Shown here one piece after another: positions 54,065-64,000 of a stretch of DNA of 64,000 bases (position 1 is the first letter of the stretch; the number at the start of each line of letters is the position of its first letter). The DNA is from Ignavibacteriaceae bacterium. Lineage in GTDB: Bacteria; Bacteroidota; Ignavibacteria; Ignavibacteriales; Ignavibacteriaceae. The notes below the pieces were generated by a model, which searched no databases, was not told where the DNA came from, and saw nothing but the letters and a program-made list of their open reading frames with translations. The DNA lies in the NCBI GenBank assembly GCA_013360295.1, contig JABWCL010000033.1, positions 1 through 64,000 on the forward strand, in the 5' to 3' direction. A program made the translations under genes and the position numbers.

Positions 54065-55126
54065 GTGCTTAACAGTATATTAAATAAAATAATCCTGATT
54101 ACCGCTCTCGGAATTTCTTTCATAGCGGCCCAGGAGTGGGAACGGATATCGAACCTCAAAGGTTACTGGAAATTCGCCATCGGCGATGATACAGAATGGT
54201 CATTACCCGGTTACAATGACAAGAATTGGGATGAGATATTCGCTCCCTCCCCCTGGGAAAATCAAGGCTTCGCGGGCTATAATGGCTACGGCTGGTACAG
54301 GACGAAAGTACTGGTGCCGCAGTCAGCCGCGGGTTCATCACTCCTCCTGAAGATGGGTTATATTGACGATGTGGATGAAGTTTATTTTAATGGTAAACTG
54401 ATTGGCAGAAGCGGTGAATTCCCCCCTTCATTTATCACAGCATATAACCAGTTCAGGGAATATACTGTTCCCTCTTCGTTCGTAAACTACGGGAAAGAGA
54501 ATTCAATAGCGGTAAGGGTATATGACATACAGATTGAAGGAGGAATAGTCGGCGGCGAAGTTGCCCTCTACGGAAGAAAAAATATGCTCCGCGTTAACCA
54601 GAATTTCGAGGGGGAATGGAAATTCATTCCCGGCGATGCTCCTAAGTTCAGCCGTAAAGATTTTGATGATTCAAAATGGAAAAACATAATTGTCCCTTCT
54701 TACTGGGAAAGCGAAGGATATAATTATGACGGGGTCGCCTGGTACAGAAAAGAGTTCAGGCTTTCACCGGAACTGTATGACAAAAACCTTGTGCTTGTAA
54801 TGGGAAAGATTGATGACCTTGATGAAGTATACCTGAACGGTAAACTTGTGGGAAGTACCGGAATAATTAAAGATGATCCGTCACGCAGCGATCTCGGGGA
54901 TAACTGGATGAGTCTGCGCGGATACTTCATCAATAAATCTGACCTAAATAAAAACGGAACCAATGTGATCGCTGTAAGAGTATACGACGGATATATCAAC
55001 GGTGGTATTTATGACGGTCCGCTGGGACTAACCACCCAGGAAAAGTATACCCAGTATTGGAAGCAGGTTAAGGATAGGGAAAAAGCAAAAAAGAAAGATT
55101 CATTCTGGGACATATTCTGGAGGTAA
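54065..55126 (+). CDS. Exported protein with two GH2-type sugar-binding jelly rolls
   Basis: A 353-aa exported protein starting at GTG. It contains two tandem copies of the galactose-binding-like domain found at the N-terminus of GH2 enzymes: residues about 27-165 (GYWKFAIGDD...PSPWENQG...YGWYRTKV...DDVDEVYFNGKLIGRSG) and about 180-335 (GEWKFIPGDA...VPSYWESEG...VAWYRKEF...DDLDEVYLNGKLVGSTG). No catalytic barrel follows, so it is a binding module rather than an enzyme. A basic tail (KQVKDREKAKKKD) ends it. Probably binds cell-wall or surface glycan. Confidence 0.85.
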   Translation: MLNSILNKIILITALGISFIAAQEWERISNLKGYWKFAIGDDTEWSLPGYNDKNWDEIFAPSPWENQGFAGYNGYGWYRTKVLVPQSAAGSSLLLKMGYIDDVDEVYFNGKLIGRSGEFPPSFITAYNQFREYTVPSSFVNYGKENSIAVRVYDIQIEGGIVGGEVALYGRKNMLRVNQNFEGEWKFIPGDAPKFSRKDFDDSKWKNIIVPSYWESEGYNYDGVAWYRKEFRLSPELYDKNLVLVMGKIDDLDEVYLNGKLVGSTGIIKDDPSRSDLGDNWMSLRGYFINKSDLNKNGTNVIAVRVYDGYINGGIYDGPLGLTTQEKYTQYWKQVKDREKAKKKDSFWDIFWR

Positions 55127-55276
55127 AAGCAGGTCAAAATTCCCAACCGAGCACTTTCCTTTCACCTGCTTCAGATTAAGGTACTTTGGTCTTTCAATAC
55201 TCCTTTTACCGGCAACAATATTTGTTTTATCTGCTTATATTTAAGCATATAATATTTGATTAATTTGAGGTTCGGA

Positions 55277-58273
55277 ATGACCAAAAAATTTTTATTACCG
55301 TTTCTTCTCTTATTCATGCTCCCCAATTTTGTTTCCGGTTTTTCCCCCACCCGGTTCCCGTATAGCAGTGAACTTTTTTTGTTCAGTGACGGACAACTAT
55401 TAAAACTACATGACGGAAGAATTCAATTCTATTTCAATACCGGTGGTTTTACAACCACAGATACGATCAAATTAACTGAATCTACGGATGAAGGAGTTAC
55501 CTGGAGTATACCCAGGAGATTATTTATCGTGCCGGGAACCCAGGCGGATTCAATTAAAATGTCAGTGGAGGTAATGCCCGGCGGAAGGATTTGTATCGTT
55601 TACGCTAAGCAAGGCTCTCTTACCTACAGCAGGTTTTACCGTTCCTTCTCTGAAGATAACGGGCTTAACTGGACAGTGCCAGCGGTTTTCGGATCAGGAC
55701 TTGGTGTCTACGGCAAAGGCGCATATATTAAAACTATCGGAAACCGTGTATTTCTTTTTTATTCATCAAGCACGAATACAGTGAAATACCGGATAAGCCC
55801 CGATAGCGGCAAAACCTACAGCGCGGAAAAGTCCTTTTTTGCATCTGCAATAAGCTACAGAAAATTTAATGGTTTGGCGGCACTGGCTAACGGAAAAATT
55901 TACTCATTCTTCGCTGACGACCGCGGCGGGCAGGTTAATATATATTCCTCCGCGAGCGCTGATAACGGAGAAACCTGGGGACAGGAAAATCTTTTACTTT
56001 CCGACTCCTCCGGTATTTTTGATTGTACTTTACTTGGGAACGGCCAGAATGAAATTTATTTGCTTTATAGTAAAAAAATCAAAAGCAAACATCGAAATCT
56101 TCCGCAGTCTGAGATTTTTTATTCAAAATTTTCCGACCAGGATACAGCCGCACTGGCACCTCAAAGATACACTAAATTCGCCGGAAATGATATTAAACCC
56201 GTAGCCTGCTATGCTCTGGGTGAACCTTTAATATTTTTTCTCAGTTCACGAGGGGGGAATACTGCTTCATCAAACACCGGATATTTATATTATTCCAGGC
56301 TACTCTCCGGCCCTGATATATCCGCGCCCCCTTTTCTCATATCTTCATCACATACAGAACCTTTGCCAAATCAGCCTGTCTGGGTTACGGCTGTCGCGGA
56401 AGATGAAGCAGAAATAACTTCTGTAGTATGCGCGGTTAATGCAAACGGGTCTGTAAATAATTTGCCTTTATTCGATGACGGATTACATAACGACGGCGCT
56501 GCCAATGATTATGTTTGGGGTGGGCTTATCGGTTCATTCAGCTATGGTACAACCGTAAATTACAGTTTTGTTATCACTAATACTGTATCCGGACCAAAAA
56601 CGTTTTACGATAATGGATTCTTCCAGATTCCTACTTCGATCCCGGTTGTACACATTCTTGACGAAAATAAAATTTATTTCCCGCTGGATAACAAGGGTGT
56701 ACTTGGTGACGCAGGTACATCGGCGGGAGTTAAACTTGACGGACAACCCCTGTTTTTCAGCGGCGGTTTTTTCCTCTCCGGTTACAAGCAGGATACGCTA
56801 TGGTCAACAGCTCAGTTCTCCTCTTCCCGCCTGAATGATTACCTGCCCGGTAGCGTTGGGTCTGATCCTAACAGTCTCGATTTCGGGCTGTACGTAGTAA
56901 ACGCGGGTGATAGTGCGTTTAGCCACTCGTGGCAACGGTGGCAGAGAGCAGTTGATTTTGGCGCTTCTTTTTATGATGGTAATAGCGACGGTATTTATAC
57001 TCCCGTTGACCTAAACTCTAATGGTGTATGGGATCCAAATGAAGACAAACCGGATATACTGGGAAACGAAACCGCGTGGTGCATATATAACGATGGCCAG
57101 CCGCCTCCACTCCGCCGCTACAATAATATGATCCCGAGAGGTATAGAAATCTCGCAGACAGTCTTTGCGTTCCGCAATTCCGAATACTCACTAAAAAACG
57201 TTGTTTTTATTCGTTACAGAATATCTAACAAAAGTGATAATGATTACGACTCGGTATATTTTTCTATTGTATCGGATCCGGATATCGGAGTAAACTATAG
57301 CGATGACTACACAGGTTCAGATACATTACTTTCGTCTGGTTTTGCATACAAAAAAACAGCAGATGCTGGCGGATTCGGAGCTAATCCACCCGCCGCGTTC
57401 AACACACTGCTCCAGGGCCCCGCGGCGTTTATCCCCGGTGAGACTTTTACGGACGTGAATTTAAACGGCGAATATGACGAAGGCACGGATATACCTCTTA
57501 TGAACGCGCTTAATTACCGCGGGCCTCAGCTTGGTACAGACACAATAAAGGGAGCAAAGAATCTGGAAATGAATGCCTTTACTTTCTATATGGGGTCACA
57601 CCCAACTTTCGGCGATCCCAATACTGCTTCCGAGATGCGATATTACCAGCTTGGCGGAGTAGACAAAAATGGTATCCCTGTTAACGTTTGTACTTTTGCT
57701 TTCGGAAACGGAAGTTCACTTAGTAACTGCAGTACAATTAATCCTAAGCACTTCTTCTCCGGCGACCCTGTTGCCCCTTCCGGTTGGCTGAATACAACTT
57801 CCGGTGATATGCGCCTGAACCTCAGTACGGGTCCGTTCAGACTGAAACGTAATGTGCCTCAGTACATTATCACCGCTTATTCTGCTGTCAGGGGGTCTTC
57901 GCCGCTTAATAGTGTGGCTCTTTCCCGTCAGGCAGTAAATGAGATAACACAGGGTTTCAGGAATAATTTACCGGTAGTTGTGGGTGTTAAAGAAAAAGAT
58001 ACACGGCAGTTTCTTAATTCACTAAACCAGAACTATCCTAATCCGGCAAGTGAGAAGACTATGATCAGATATACTATCGCAAATTCAGGGCGGGTATCAA
58101 TCAAAGTTTACGATCTGCTCGGCAACACTGTGAAAATACTAACGGATGAATCGAAGCTTCCCGGCAGTTATGACCTGGTACTCGATACCCGTTCCCTCGC
58201 TGTCGGAATCTATTTTTATGAGATGAGAACAGCAGAGCAAAATATCGTTAAGAAATTTGTTGTAGTAAGGTAA
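55277..58273 (+). CDS. Secreted BNR-like repeat protein with T9SS sorting domain
   Basis: About 998 aa from the ATG at 55277, which has GAGG 7 bases upstream; a TTG seven codons earlier is less likely. Signal peptide to about residue 22 (MLPNFVSG). The next 380 residues show sialidase/BNR-type Asp-box strands (STDEGVTWSIPR, SEDNGLNWTVP, SPDSGKTYSA, ADNGETWGQE). Beta domains follow. The C-terminus is a T9SS domain (LNQNYPNPASEKTMIRY, YDLLGNTVKIL, VGIYFYEMRTAEQNIVKKFVVVR). It would be a surface-bound protein that may bind glycans; no sialidase Arg triad was verified. Confidence 0.85.
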   Translation: MTKKFLLPFLLLFMLPNFVSGFSPTRFPYSSELFLFSDGQLLKLHDGRIQFYFNTGGFTTTDTIKLTESTDEGVTWSIPRRLFIVPGTQADSIKMSVEVMPGGRICIVYAKQGSLTYSRFYRSFSEDNGLNWTVPAVFGSGLGVYGKGAYIKTIGNRVFLFYSSSTNTVKYRISPDSGKTYSAEKSFFASAISYRKFNGLAALANGKIYSFFADDRGGQVNIYSSASADNGETWGQENLLLSDSSGIFDCTLLGNGQNEIYLLYSKKIKSKHRNLPQSEIFYSKFSDQDTAALAPQRYTKFAGNDIKPVACYALGEPLIFFLSSRGGNTASSNTGYLYYSRLLSGPDISAPPFLISSSHTEPLPNQPVWVTAVAEDEAEITSVVCAVNANGSVNNLPLFDDGLHNDGAANDYVWGGLIGSFSYGTTVNYSFVITNTVSGPKTFYDNGFFQIPTSIPVVHILDENKIYFPLDNKGVLGDAGTSAGVKLDGQPLFFSGGFFLSGYKQDTLWSTAQFSSSRLNDYLPGSVGSDPNSLDFGLYVVNAGDSAFSHSWQRWQRAVDFGASFYDGNSDGIYTPVDLNSNGVWDPNEDKPDILGNETAWCIYNDGQPPPLRRYNNMIPRGIEISQTVFAFRNSEYSLKNVVFIRYRISNKSDNDYDSVYFSIVSDPDIGVNYSDDYTGSDTLLSSGFAYKKTADAGGFGANPPAAFNTLLQGPAAFIPGETFTDVNLNGEYDEGTDIPLMNALNYRGPQLGTDTIKGAKNLEMNAFTFYMGSHPTFGDPNTASEMRYYQLGGVDKNGIPVNVCTFAFGNGSSLSNCSTINPKHFFSGDPVAPSGWLNTTSGDMRLNLSTGPFRLKRNVPQYIITAYSAVRGSSPLNSVALSRQAVNEITQGFRNNLPVVVGVKEKDTRQFLNSLNQNYPNPASEKTMIRYTIANSGRVSIKVYDLLGNTVKILTDESKLPGSYDLVLDTRSLAVGIYFYEMRTAEQNIVKKFVVVR

Positions 58274-58292
58274 GAAAAAGAAAATTATTATT

Positions 58293-58337
58293 CCCCTCTC
58301 CCGCAGGGCAGGCGCCCTGCAGGATTGAGGGGATTTT
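58293..58337. terminator. Bidirectional terminator between convergent genes
   Basis: Inner stem GCAGGGC (58303-58309) and GCCCTGC (58314-58320) inside an outer stem CCCCTC (58293-58298) and GAGGGG (58327-58332), followed by ATTTTTATTT on the plus strand and by an AT-rich run on the minus strand. It lies between the 58273 stop and the 58337 stop. Confidence 0.9.
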
Positions 58338-59587
58338 TATTTCGAATAATCAAACTTATACCGGCTAAGGTCGGGTTTATTTTCCCTCCCCCTTTTCAGC
58401 TCGTAATTATAAATAACTCTTCCTAGTTTTTCAAGAAACGGGAACGCAACTTCATCATATTCATATTTACTGTCATTAAAAATATCATCGCTGTTAGCGT
58501 GAACATACGCGGAAAGGATAAACTCGACACCATTATCGAAGTCGCAGATGTAAGCGTTATCGATAAGGTAGCCGTATGAAAGCCCAATCTTATTAAATAT
58601 CCTGATATTTTCTTTTATGGTATCCTTTTTATTCCCGTACATTAAAAATTTAACATGAGCATCGTAATACTCATTATAATCAGTATAAGAAGGATAATCA
58701 GATTCGCGCGGCAGCATACTCATATACTTATACAGGAACGCGTAATCTTCTTCCGTCAGCTCAAATCTTTTTTCGGGCGGGAAAGCTTCGGGGAACATCA
58801 GCCTCTTCAGAAACTCGTGCTGCTCAGATAGCGGATAGGAATTAAGATATGTAAAATCCATCGGTTCATTAATCAGGGAGTCATTCCTGTCAAGATGCCC
58901 CTTTCCCTGCTTCAGGCGGTATATTTCATTCTTCATATCAGTTTCATTATACTGTGCCGGCTCCGTGTAAATAAGCTTATCTCCCTCTTTGAAGTATACC
59001 GGATTTGTATGTTTATTTTGTTCCCGTGTAAAACCAACAGCAAGCCTGGTGAACATTTTCGTTTCAGTGAATCCCTTTCTCCACAACTCCTCGTTGAAGT
59101 ATTTTTGCCCCATAAATTCGAACAGCCTGTTGTGAGCGTCATTATCACTCACAAGCAGGATTTTTTTTATGTAATGAGCTATCGAGGGAAGTCTGTTCTC
59201 TGAAGATGAATCATACAGTACTCGGGTCTGCCTTTCATAGGCGCTGTCGGTAAACATCGGTGTATACTTGTTCAGACCTTTAATATTGAGCTGATTCAGT
59301 TTTTGCAGCGCCATTACTGCTGCCGGAAGTTTAACAGTACTTGCAGGATAAAAATACAGGCTGTCGTTCAGGTTATAAGTAAATGTTTTGAAGGAAGGGA
59401 AATTCCTTTTATCGCGATCAATCTGTGTGTATATGATCTGCACCTTGTGATCGTCTGGTTTGCTCAGGACAGACTGGAAGAGGCTGTCATTAATATTGAG
59501 CAGTTTATTTAAAAATTCAGTGTTTTGCTGAGCTGAAGTAGAAAGAGTAAAAATAAAAACAAAAAATAATTGTAATAGTCTTTTCAT
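58337..59587 (-). CDS. Class A beta-lactamase-like serine hydrolase
   Basis: A 416-aa exported protein. Signal peptide about 1-20 (ending STSAQ). The beta-lactamase2 fold has PASTVKLP with the nucleophile Ser83 and Lys86, and VSDNDAHNRLFE with Ser147-Asp148-Asn149. The third motif (KTG) is replaced by FNKIGLSYGY. It is 120 residues longer than class A enzymes. It may be a penicillin-recognising enzyme of the cell wall rather than a resistance enzyme. Follows uvrA by 13 bases in the same direction. Confidence 0.8.
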   Translation of the reverse strand: MKRLLQLFFVFIFTLSTSAQQNTEFLNKLLNINDSLFQSVLSKPDDHKVQIIYTQIDRDKRNFPSFKTFTYNLNDSLYFYPASTVKLPAAVMALQKLNQLNIKGLNKYTPMFTDSAYERQTRVLYDSSSENRLPSIAHYIKKILLVSDNDAHNRLFEFMGQKYFNEELWRKGFTETKMFTRLAVGFTREQNKHTNPVYFKEGDKLIYTEPAQYNETDMKNEIYRLKQGKGHLDRNDSLINEPMDFTYLNSYPLSEQHEFLKRLMFPEAFPPEKRFELTEEDYAFLYKYMSMLPRESDYPSYTDYNEYYDAHVKFLMYGNKKDTIKENIRIFNKIGLSYGYLIDNAYICDFDNGVEFILSAYVHANSDDIFNDSKYEYDEVAFPFLEKLGRVIYNYELKRGRENKPDLSRYKFDYSK

Positions 59588-59600
59588 AATAAATTATAAA

Positions 59601-62429
59601 TCAGGTTAATAGTTCTTTCCGTAAAAAATGTCCCGTAAGGCTTTTCTTTTTCTTAATAATTTCCTCCGGAGTACCCTCTGCAATTATCTGTCCCCCCGCT
59701 TCACCGCCCCCCGGGCCAAGGTCAATGATGTGATCCGCCGTCTTAATAACATCCATATTATGCTCTACAATAACGACCGTATTTCCAAGGTCAACCAGTT
59801 TATTCAGTACTTTCAGAAGCACATTTACATCTTCGAAGTGCAAACCCGTAGTGGGTTCATCCAGGAAATAAATGGTTTTTCCCGTGCTCACCTTGCTGAG
59901 TTCGGTTGCAAGTTTCACTCTTTGCGCCTCCCCGCCGGAGAGAGTCGTAGCCTGCTGTCCGAGTTTAATATATCCCAAACCCACATCATTGATCGCTTTG
60001 ATCTTCCTCTTTATTCTGGGATGATCTTCAAAGAAATCAAGCGCCTCCTCAACGGTCATATCCAGTACATCCGATATAGATTTCCCTTTATAGAGCACAT
60101 CAAGCGTTTCACGGTTATAGCGCTTCCCCTTGCACACATCACAGGTAATATAAACATCTGGAAGAAAATTCATTTCGATCTTCTTCAAACCGTCACCCCC
60201 GCACGCCTCGCACCTGCCGCCTGTGACGTTAAAACTGAACCTCCCGATAGCATACCCGCGCATTTTCGATTCCGGCAGAAGCGCGTATAAATCTCTTATG
60301 AAAGTAAACAACCCCGTATATGTCGCGGGGTTGGAGCGAGGTGTCCTCCCAATCGGGGACTGGTCAATCTCTATCACTTTGTTTACATTCTTAAGCCCGT
60401 CGATCTTCTCATACTTAAGCGGGACATCCATCGTCTTGTAGAACTCACGCATCAGTATTTTTACAAGAGTTTCATTCACCAGCGATGATTTACCGGATCC
60501 GCTCACGCCGGTGATGGCTATCAGTTTACCTAACGGCAGATTCAGTGTTACTTTCTTAAGATTATTCCCCGACGCTCCTGTGAGCGTTAGAAACTGCCCG
60601 TTCCCCTTTCTTCGCTCGGCGGGAACATTAATTTTCATTTTATCATTTATGTACGCCAGCGTTAGTGATGCCGATTTATTTTTCTTATCCTTAAGCACCT
60701 TATCAAGTTTACCTGCTATGCATACCTCGCCGCCGTGCGCGCCCGCCGCGGGGCCGAGATCAACAAGGTAGTCAGAACTTTCAATTGTCTCCCTGTCGTG
60801 CTCAACAACAATTACCGTATTTTCAAGATCACGAAGACGTTTAAGAGAACTTATCAGCTTCACATTATCACTCTGGTGAAGGCCGATACTCGGCTCATCC
60901 AGCACATAAAGAACGCCTGCCAGTTGCGTCCCGATCTGTGTGGCCAGTCTAATCCTCTGCGACTCTCCGCCTGAAAGTGTACGCGCGCTCCGGTTAAGTG
61001 TAAGGTAATCCAGCCCTACATTAAGCAGGAAGTCAAGGCGCGAGTTGATCTCTTTTAATATCGGTTTTGCGATGATCGCGTCTCTCCCTTTAAGGGTAAC
61101 TTTGTCAAAGAATTCTTTCGTCCTAAGAATGGATAGGCCTGAAACTTCTGAAATATTCAGGCTGCTAAATTTCACGGCCAGCGATTCCCTTTTAAGCCTT
61201 CCTCCGTTACACTCCGAACAGGTCTTGGTACTCATAAATGATTCCGCCCACTCACGCACCTTGTTTGAACTTGTATTAACAAAATATGAGTTTATATGCC
61301 CGAATATGCCGGAGAACCTGTGATGATAACTAACGCTCCTCCCCCCTGCGATGGAATATGTAAAGTGCATCTTCTCCTTAGAACCGTGAAGAAGAAGCTT
61401 AAATTGTTCGGCGGAAAGTTTATTCAGGGGCGTATCAAAGGTGAAACCGTAATTCGCCGCGACGGTTCTTAATTGATTAAATATCCAGTTATTCCTTGGC
61501 TTGCCAAGCGCGACTATTCCTTCGTTGTTAATTGACTTCCGTTTGTCAGGTATTATCAGGCTCTCCTCGAGGTCTTTCTTTTCGCCAAGCCCGTCGCAGA
61601 CAGCGCACGCGCCGTAGGGGGAGTTAAAAGAAAATGAGTTGGGTGCAAGTTCCTGGTAGTTTATACCGCAGTCGAGGCAGGCGAGGTGGCGGCTGTAAAT
61701 CTTGTCTGACTCGCCGTCGTGCACAATAAGCGTACCGGCACCGTAATTCAAGGCGACATCTACCGATGCATTCAGCCGGGTGCTGTTCTCTTTATTAACG
61801 GTTATCCTGTCAACAACAATTTCTATATTATGAACCTGATACCTGTTCGCCTGGAATCCTTTATACAGCTCTTTATACTCGGCGTCAACCCTCACCCGCA
61901 GAAAACCATCACTCATTATCTCTTCGAATAATTCCCTGTAGTGCCCCTTTCTTCCTCTCACCACCGGGGCGAGCACTGAGACTTTCTTCCCAGCGTACTC
62001 TTTTTCAATATTTTCTATGATTTGGGACGGGGATTGTTTGCTCACAGGCTTGCCGCAATTATAGCAGGATACTACTCCTGTTCTGGCATAGAGGAGCCTC
62101 AGATAGTCATATATCTCGGTTATGGTTCCTACAGTTGACCTTGGGTTTCCGGAGGTTACCTTCTGCTCGATAGATATCGCAGGACTTAGCCCCTCGATCT
62201 GATCAACATCAGGCTTTTCCAGCATATCAAGGAACTGCCTGGCGTATGCCGAGAGCGATTCAATATACCTGCGCTGCCCTTCGGCATAGATAGTGTCAAA
62301 TGCAAGAGATGATTTCCCTGAGCCGGAGAGCCCGGTGATTACGGTTAGTGTATTTCTCGGTATTTCAATATCGATATTTTTCAGGTTATGCTGACGGGCG
62401 CCCCTGATAATTATTTTATCCTGTTCCAA
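59601..62429 (-). CDS. uvrA: Excinuclease ABC subunit A
   Basis: A 942-aa UvrA, the damage sensor of nucleotide excision repair, which loads UvrB on DNA. Two ABC modules are complete: Walker [10 protein letters not shown] near 31 and GVSGSGKSS near 640; signatures LSGGESQRI near 486 and LSGGEAQRV near 826; two zinc-binding Cys groups (CYNCGKP...CLDCG and CEACGGDG...CDVCKGK). Full family length. Read in the same direction as the beta-lactamase-like gene. Confidence 0.97.
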   Translation of the reverse strand: MEQDKIIIRGARQHNLKNIDIEIPRNTLTVITGLSGSGKSSLAFDTIYAEGQRRYIESLSAYARQFLDMLEKPDVDQIEGLSPAISIEQKVTSGNPRSTVGTITEIYDYLRLLYARTGVVSCYNCGKPVSKQSPSQIIENIEKEYAGKKVSVLAPVVRGRKGHYRELFEEIMSDGFLRVRVDAEYKELYKGFQANRYQVHNIEIVVDRITVNKENSTRLNASVDVALNYGAGTLIVHDGESDKIYSRHLACLDCGINYQELAPNSFSFNSPYGACAVCDGLGEKKDLEESLIIPDKRKSINNEGIVALGKPRNNWIFNQLRTVAANYGFTFDTPLNKLSAEQFKLLLHGSKEKMHFTYSIAGGRSVSYHHRFSGIFGHINSYFVNTSSNKVREWAESFMSTKTCSECNGGRLKRESLAVKFSSLNISEVSGLSILRTKEFFDKVTLKGRDAIIAKPILKEINSRLDFLLNVGLDYLTLNRSARTLSGGESQRIRLATQIGTQLAGVLYVLDEPSIGLHQSDNVKLISSLKRLRDLENTVIVVEHDRETIESSDYLVDLGPAAGAHGGEVCIAGKLDKVLKDKKNKSASLTLAYINDKMKINVPAERRKGNGQFLTLTGASGNNLKKVTLNLPLGKLIAITGVSGSGKSSLVNETLVKILMREFYKTMDVPLKYEKIDGLKNVNKVIEIDQSPIGRTPRSNPATYTGLFTFIRDLYALLPESKMRGYAIGRFSFNVTGGRCEACGGDGLKKIEMNFLPDVYITCDVCKGKRYNRETLDVLYKGKSISDVLDMTVEEALDFFEDHPRIKRKIKAINDVGLGYIKLGQQATTLSGGEAQRVKLATELSKVSTGKTIYFLDEPTTGLHFEDVNVLLKVLNKLVDLGNTVVIVEHNMDVIKTADHIIDLGPGGGEAGGQIIAEGTPEEIIKKKKSLTGHFLRKELLT

Positions 62430-62538
62430 ACTTTAATTTATTCAATCGGGATTAATTTTTACAGTAGAAAACTTTAATACTTTAATTGTGTAATTTAACA
62501 CTCAACTTAAACAATTTTCCGGAAAAAATTTTTTCACA

Positions 62539-63153
62539 TTGGAAGAAAAACCGCTAAAAATCACTGTTCTGAAAAGTGCGTCTGAGTATGAGTTAAGGGA
62601 AAAATCTTCCCTGTTTATCGCGGCGGCATTCCCGGTTTATGGTGAAGATGATTTTGATACCCGGCTGCAGGCTGTAAAGAAGGAGCACTACAAAGCCCGT
62701 CATCATTGTTATGCATTCAGGCTACCGGCAGGTGAGAGATATTCCGACGCGGGAGAACCTTCAGGTACCGCGGGGATACGAATACTCAACACGATTGATC
62801 ACTTTAAGCTTCAGTATACCGGAGTAATAGTCACGAGATATTTCGGCGGAATTAAACTGGGAGCCGGCCCTCTTGGCAAGGCATATTATGAGGCGGCGTA
62901 CGGAGCAATAGCCGACGCAACAAAAAAAGAACTGACCCTTTGCGTGAAGTTAACCATCTCAGCGCCGCTGGAAGAACAGCACAATATTTACAATTTACTC
63001 TCACGTTTTCAGGGAAGGAACATCGAAACCCACTTCGGTGAAGAAGTGATCTTTCAGTTCGTGCTATTAAAGGAACGGCACGCTGAATTTAATAGAGCGG
63101 TTACAGATATGTATAAAATAAGATTAACGGCCGGAGAAGAGTTCTATGCCTGA
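62539..63153 (+). CDS. yigZ: YigZ/IMPACT family protein
   Basis: A 204-aa protein with the UPF0029 pattern: KEHYKARHHCYAFRL, GEPSGTAGIRIL, VIVTRYFGGIKLGAGPLGKAYYEAA and a C-terminal ferredoxin-like domain. Members relate to IMPACT, a translation-stress regulator in eukaryotes; the bacterial role is not settled. The start is TTG at 62539. It converges on and overlaps the next gene by 10 bases. Confidence 0.88.
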   Translation: MEEKPLKITVLKSASEYELREKSSLFIAAAFPVYGEDDFDTRLQAVKKEHYKARHHCYAFRLPAGERYSDAGEPSGTAGIRILNTIDHFKLQYTGVIVTRYFGGIKLGAGPLGKAYYEAAYGAIADATKKELTLCVKLTISAPLEEQHNIYNLLSRFQGRNIETHFGEEVIFQFVLLKERHAEFNRAVTDMYKIRLTAGEEFYA

Positions 63154-63584
63154 GCCGCTTTCCCCCTTCTCACGTCGTTCAGATATCTTTTAGCCCAGTC
63201 AAGATCACTGATCAGTGTTTTAGTATTCATCATCGCTTCCGGTGAAAGGTCGAGGAACTTCCTCTGGAATTCTCTCTTCAGGTTTTCCTCGAGCGTCGCG
63301 GTAATTGAACCGAGAATATCCCGTAACAAACCAAAATTGTGAGTGAAATCTTCCCTGATCTGCTCAGTGTTTGACACCTCTGAATTCTGTGACGCCGCGG
63401 TGAATACATTCATCAGCCCCTTAAGATACTTGGCCTTGAATATCAGTTCCTCAAACTTTTCAGCGTCGTTTGCCTGAGCGAAATACTCTACAATAACGCA
63501 TAGTTCATCCCTCAGTTGTATTTTCTTTCCCGAAAACTCATCAACCGCTTTTACAAAATTTCTGGTCTGTTCTGAAATCAGCAT
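63144..63584 (-). CDS. Conserved hypothetical helical protein
   Basis: A 146-aa, mostly helical, charged protein without signal peptide, membrane segment or recognised motif. Overlaps the 3' end of yigZ by 10 bases tail to tail. Likely cytoplasmic. Function unknown. Confidence 0.6.
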   Translation of the reverse strand: MLISEQTRNFVKAVDEFSGKKIQLRDELCVIVEYFAQANDAEKFEELIFKAKYLKGLMNVFTAASQNSEVSNTEQIREDFTHNFGLLRDILGSITATLEENLKREFQRKFLDLSPEAMMNTKTLISDLDWAKRYLNDVRRGKAAQA

Positions 63585-63649
63585 AAATTTTTCTGATTAG
63601 TTCAATAATTGATAATATTTAACCGGATCCGGTGTGTTGAATACAAATA

Positions 63650-63709
63650 TAATAAAAAACCTCACCGGATTATAAACCGCAGGAGCGGAATACAATACAG
63701 GTGAGGTTT
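63650..63709 (-). terminator. Terminator of the T9SS gene entering from the right
   Basis: Outer stem AAACCTCACC (63657-63666) and GGTGAGGTTT (63700-63709), 10 perfect pairs, with an inner CCGC/GCGG hairpin (63677-63688). On the minus strand it is followed by TTTTTTATTATA. Confidence 0.85.
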
Positions 63710-63727
63710 ATAAACCTGAAGTTAAAA

Positions 63728-64000
63728 TTACTTCAGCAGGGTCATCTTGCGCGTAAACGTCTGGCCGTTCACATTCAGGCGGTAAATGTATGTACCGCTC
63801 GAAAGATCGCTGCCTTCAACTTTCACGCTGTAGCTGCCGCTCTCTCTGTATTCATTTACGAGAGTCATTACCCTTTGTCCCAATAAATTGTATACTGCAA
63901 GATCAACTACGCCGCTTTCGGGCAGGTAGAAAGCGATCTGCGTATTAGGATTGAATGGGTTAGGATAATTCTGGGTCATATAATAATTACCGGGAACAGC
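63728..64000 (-). CDS. T9SS type A sorting domain of a protein continuing beyond the window
   Basis: The frame is open to the window edge, so only the last 90 codons are here. They encode QNYPNPFNPNTQIAF, YNLLGQRVMTLVNE, SGTYIYRLNVNGQ and RKMTLLK, a complete type IX secretion sorting signal. The protein's main domain lies to the right of the window. Confidence 0.9.
   Translation of the reverse strand, partial: AVPGNYYMTQNYPNPFNPNTQIAFYLPESGVVDLAVYNLLGQRVMTLVNEYRESGSYSVKVEGSDLSSGTYIYRLNVNGQTFTRKMTLLK

Overview
The window looks like a chromosome segment of a member of the Ignavibacteria (Ignavibacteriota, Bacteroidota/Chlorobi side). The evidence is the several secreted proteins ending in type IX secretion (T9SS) C-terminal sorting domains of the PNPFNP...GVYLYKL...LLK type, a large gingipain-like C25 peptidase, AT-leaning intergenic DNA, weak ribosome binding sites and frequent TTG starts. 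The assignment is inference from family features; no rRNA or tRNA gene was seen.

Layout. 1-5.2 kb: three secreted T9SS-type genes on the minus strand, including a GH13 amylase whose sorting signal is damaged, with a 92-base direct repeat at both gene ends and a small gene whose signal peptide is separated from its body by a (TA)7 tract. 5.3-15.3 kb: housekeeping and accessory genes (YjbQ, phage-type muramidase, SpoIIE-type phosphatase, AAA ATPase, GHL10-like hydrolase, DUF4920 protein, AGCS symporter, aldo/keto reductase, barrel-like protein). 15.4-29.9 kb: an accessory defence island, all main genes on the minus strand. 29.9-31.2 kb: a small ATP-grasp operon. 31.2-44.2 kb: a long, tightly overlapping plus-strand operon for envelope and surface-glycan work (TPR lipoprotein, DUF4292 lipoprotein, EnvC-like activator, Wzx-like flippase, five glycosyltransferases, two multi-spanning membrane proteins). 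44.3-58.3 kb: C25 peptidase, another membrane protein, a frameshifted outer-membrane-type gene, an OmpR-type regulator, a repeat-rich intergenic region, HEAT-repeat and GH2-type sugar-binding-fold proteins, and a T9SS BNR-like protein. 58.3-64 kb: class A beta-lactamase-like protein, uvrA, yigZ, a hypothetical gene and the 3' end of another T9SS protein.

The most striking system is the operon read from 28957 down to 15887: a 96-aa protein resembling a helicase N-terminus, a UvrD-like helicase, a DarT-like (PF14487/DUF4433 type) ADP-ribosyltransferase, a 1411-aa fusion of an ADP-ribosylglycohydrolase with the type I methyltransferase HsdM, then HsdS, HsdR, a YgjP-type metallopeptidase and a second HExxH protein. 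A DNA-modifying toxin would thus be paired with an ADP-ribose-removing antidote that is built into the methyltransferase of a restriction system. I infer that the state of the restriction enzyme and the activity of the toxin are coupled. Decayed fragments at the island's edges (amidoligase-like pseudogene, internally deleted ATPase) suggest repeated gain and loss.

There are several cases where signal peptide and body are out of frame (around 1980 and 50970), and two genes that seem to begin with CTG or ATT in translationally coupled junctions.
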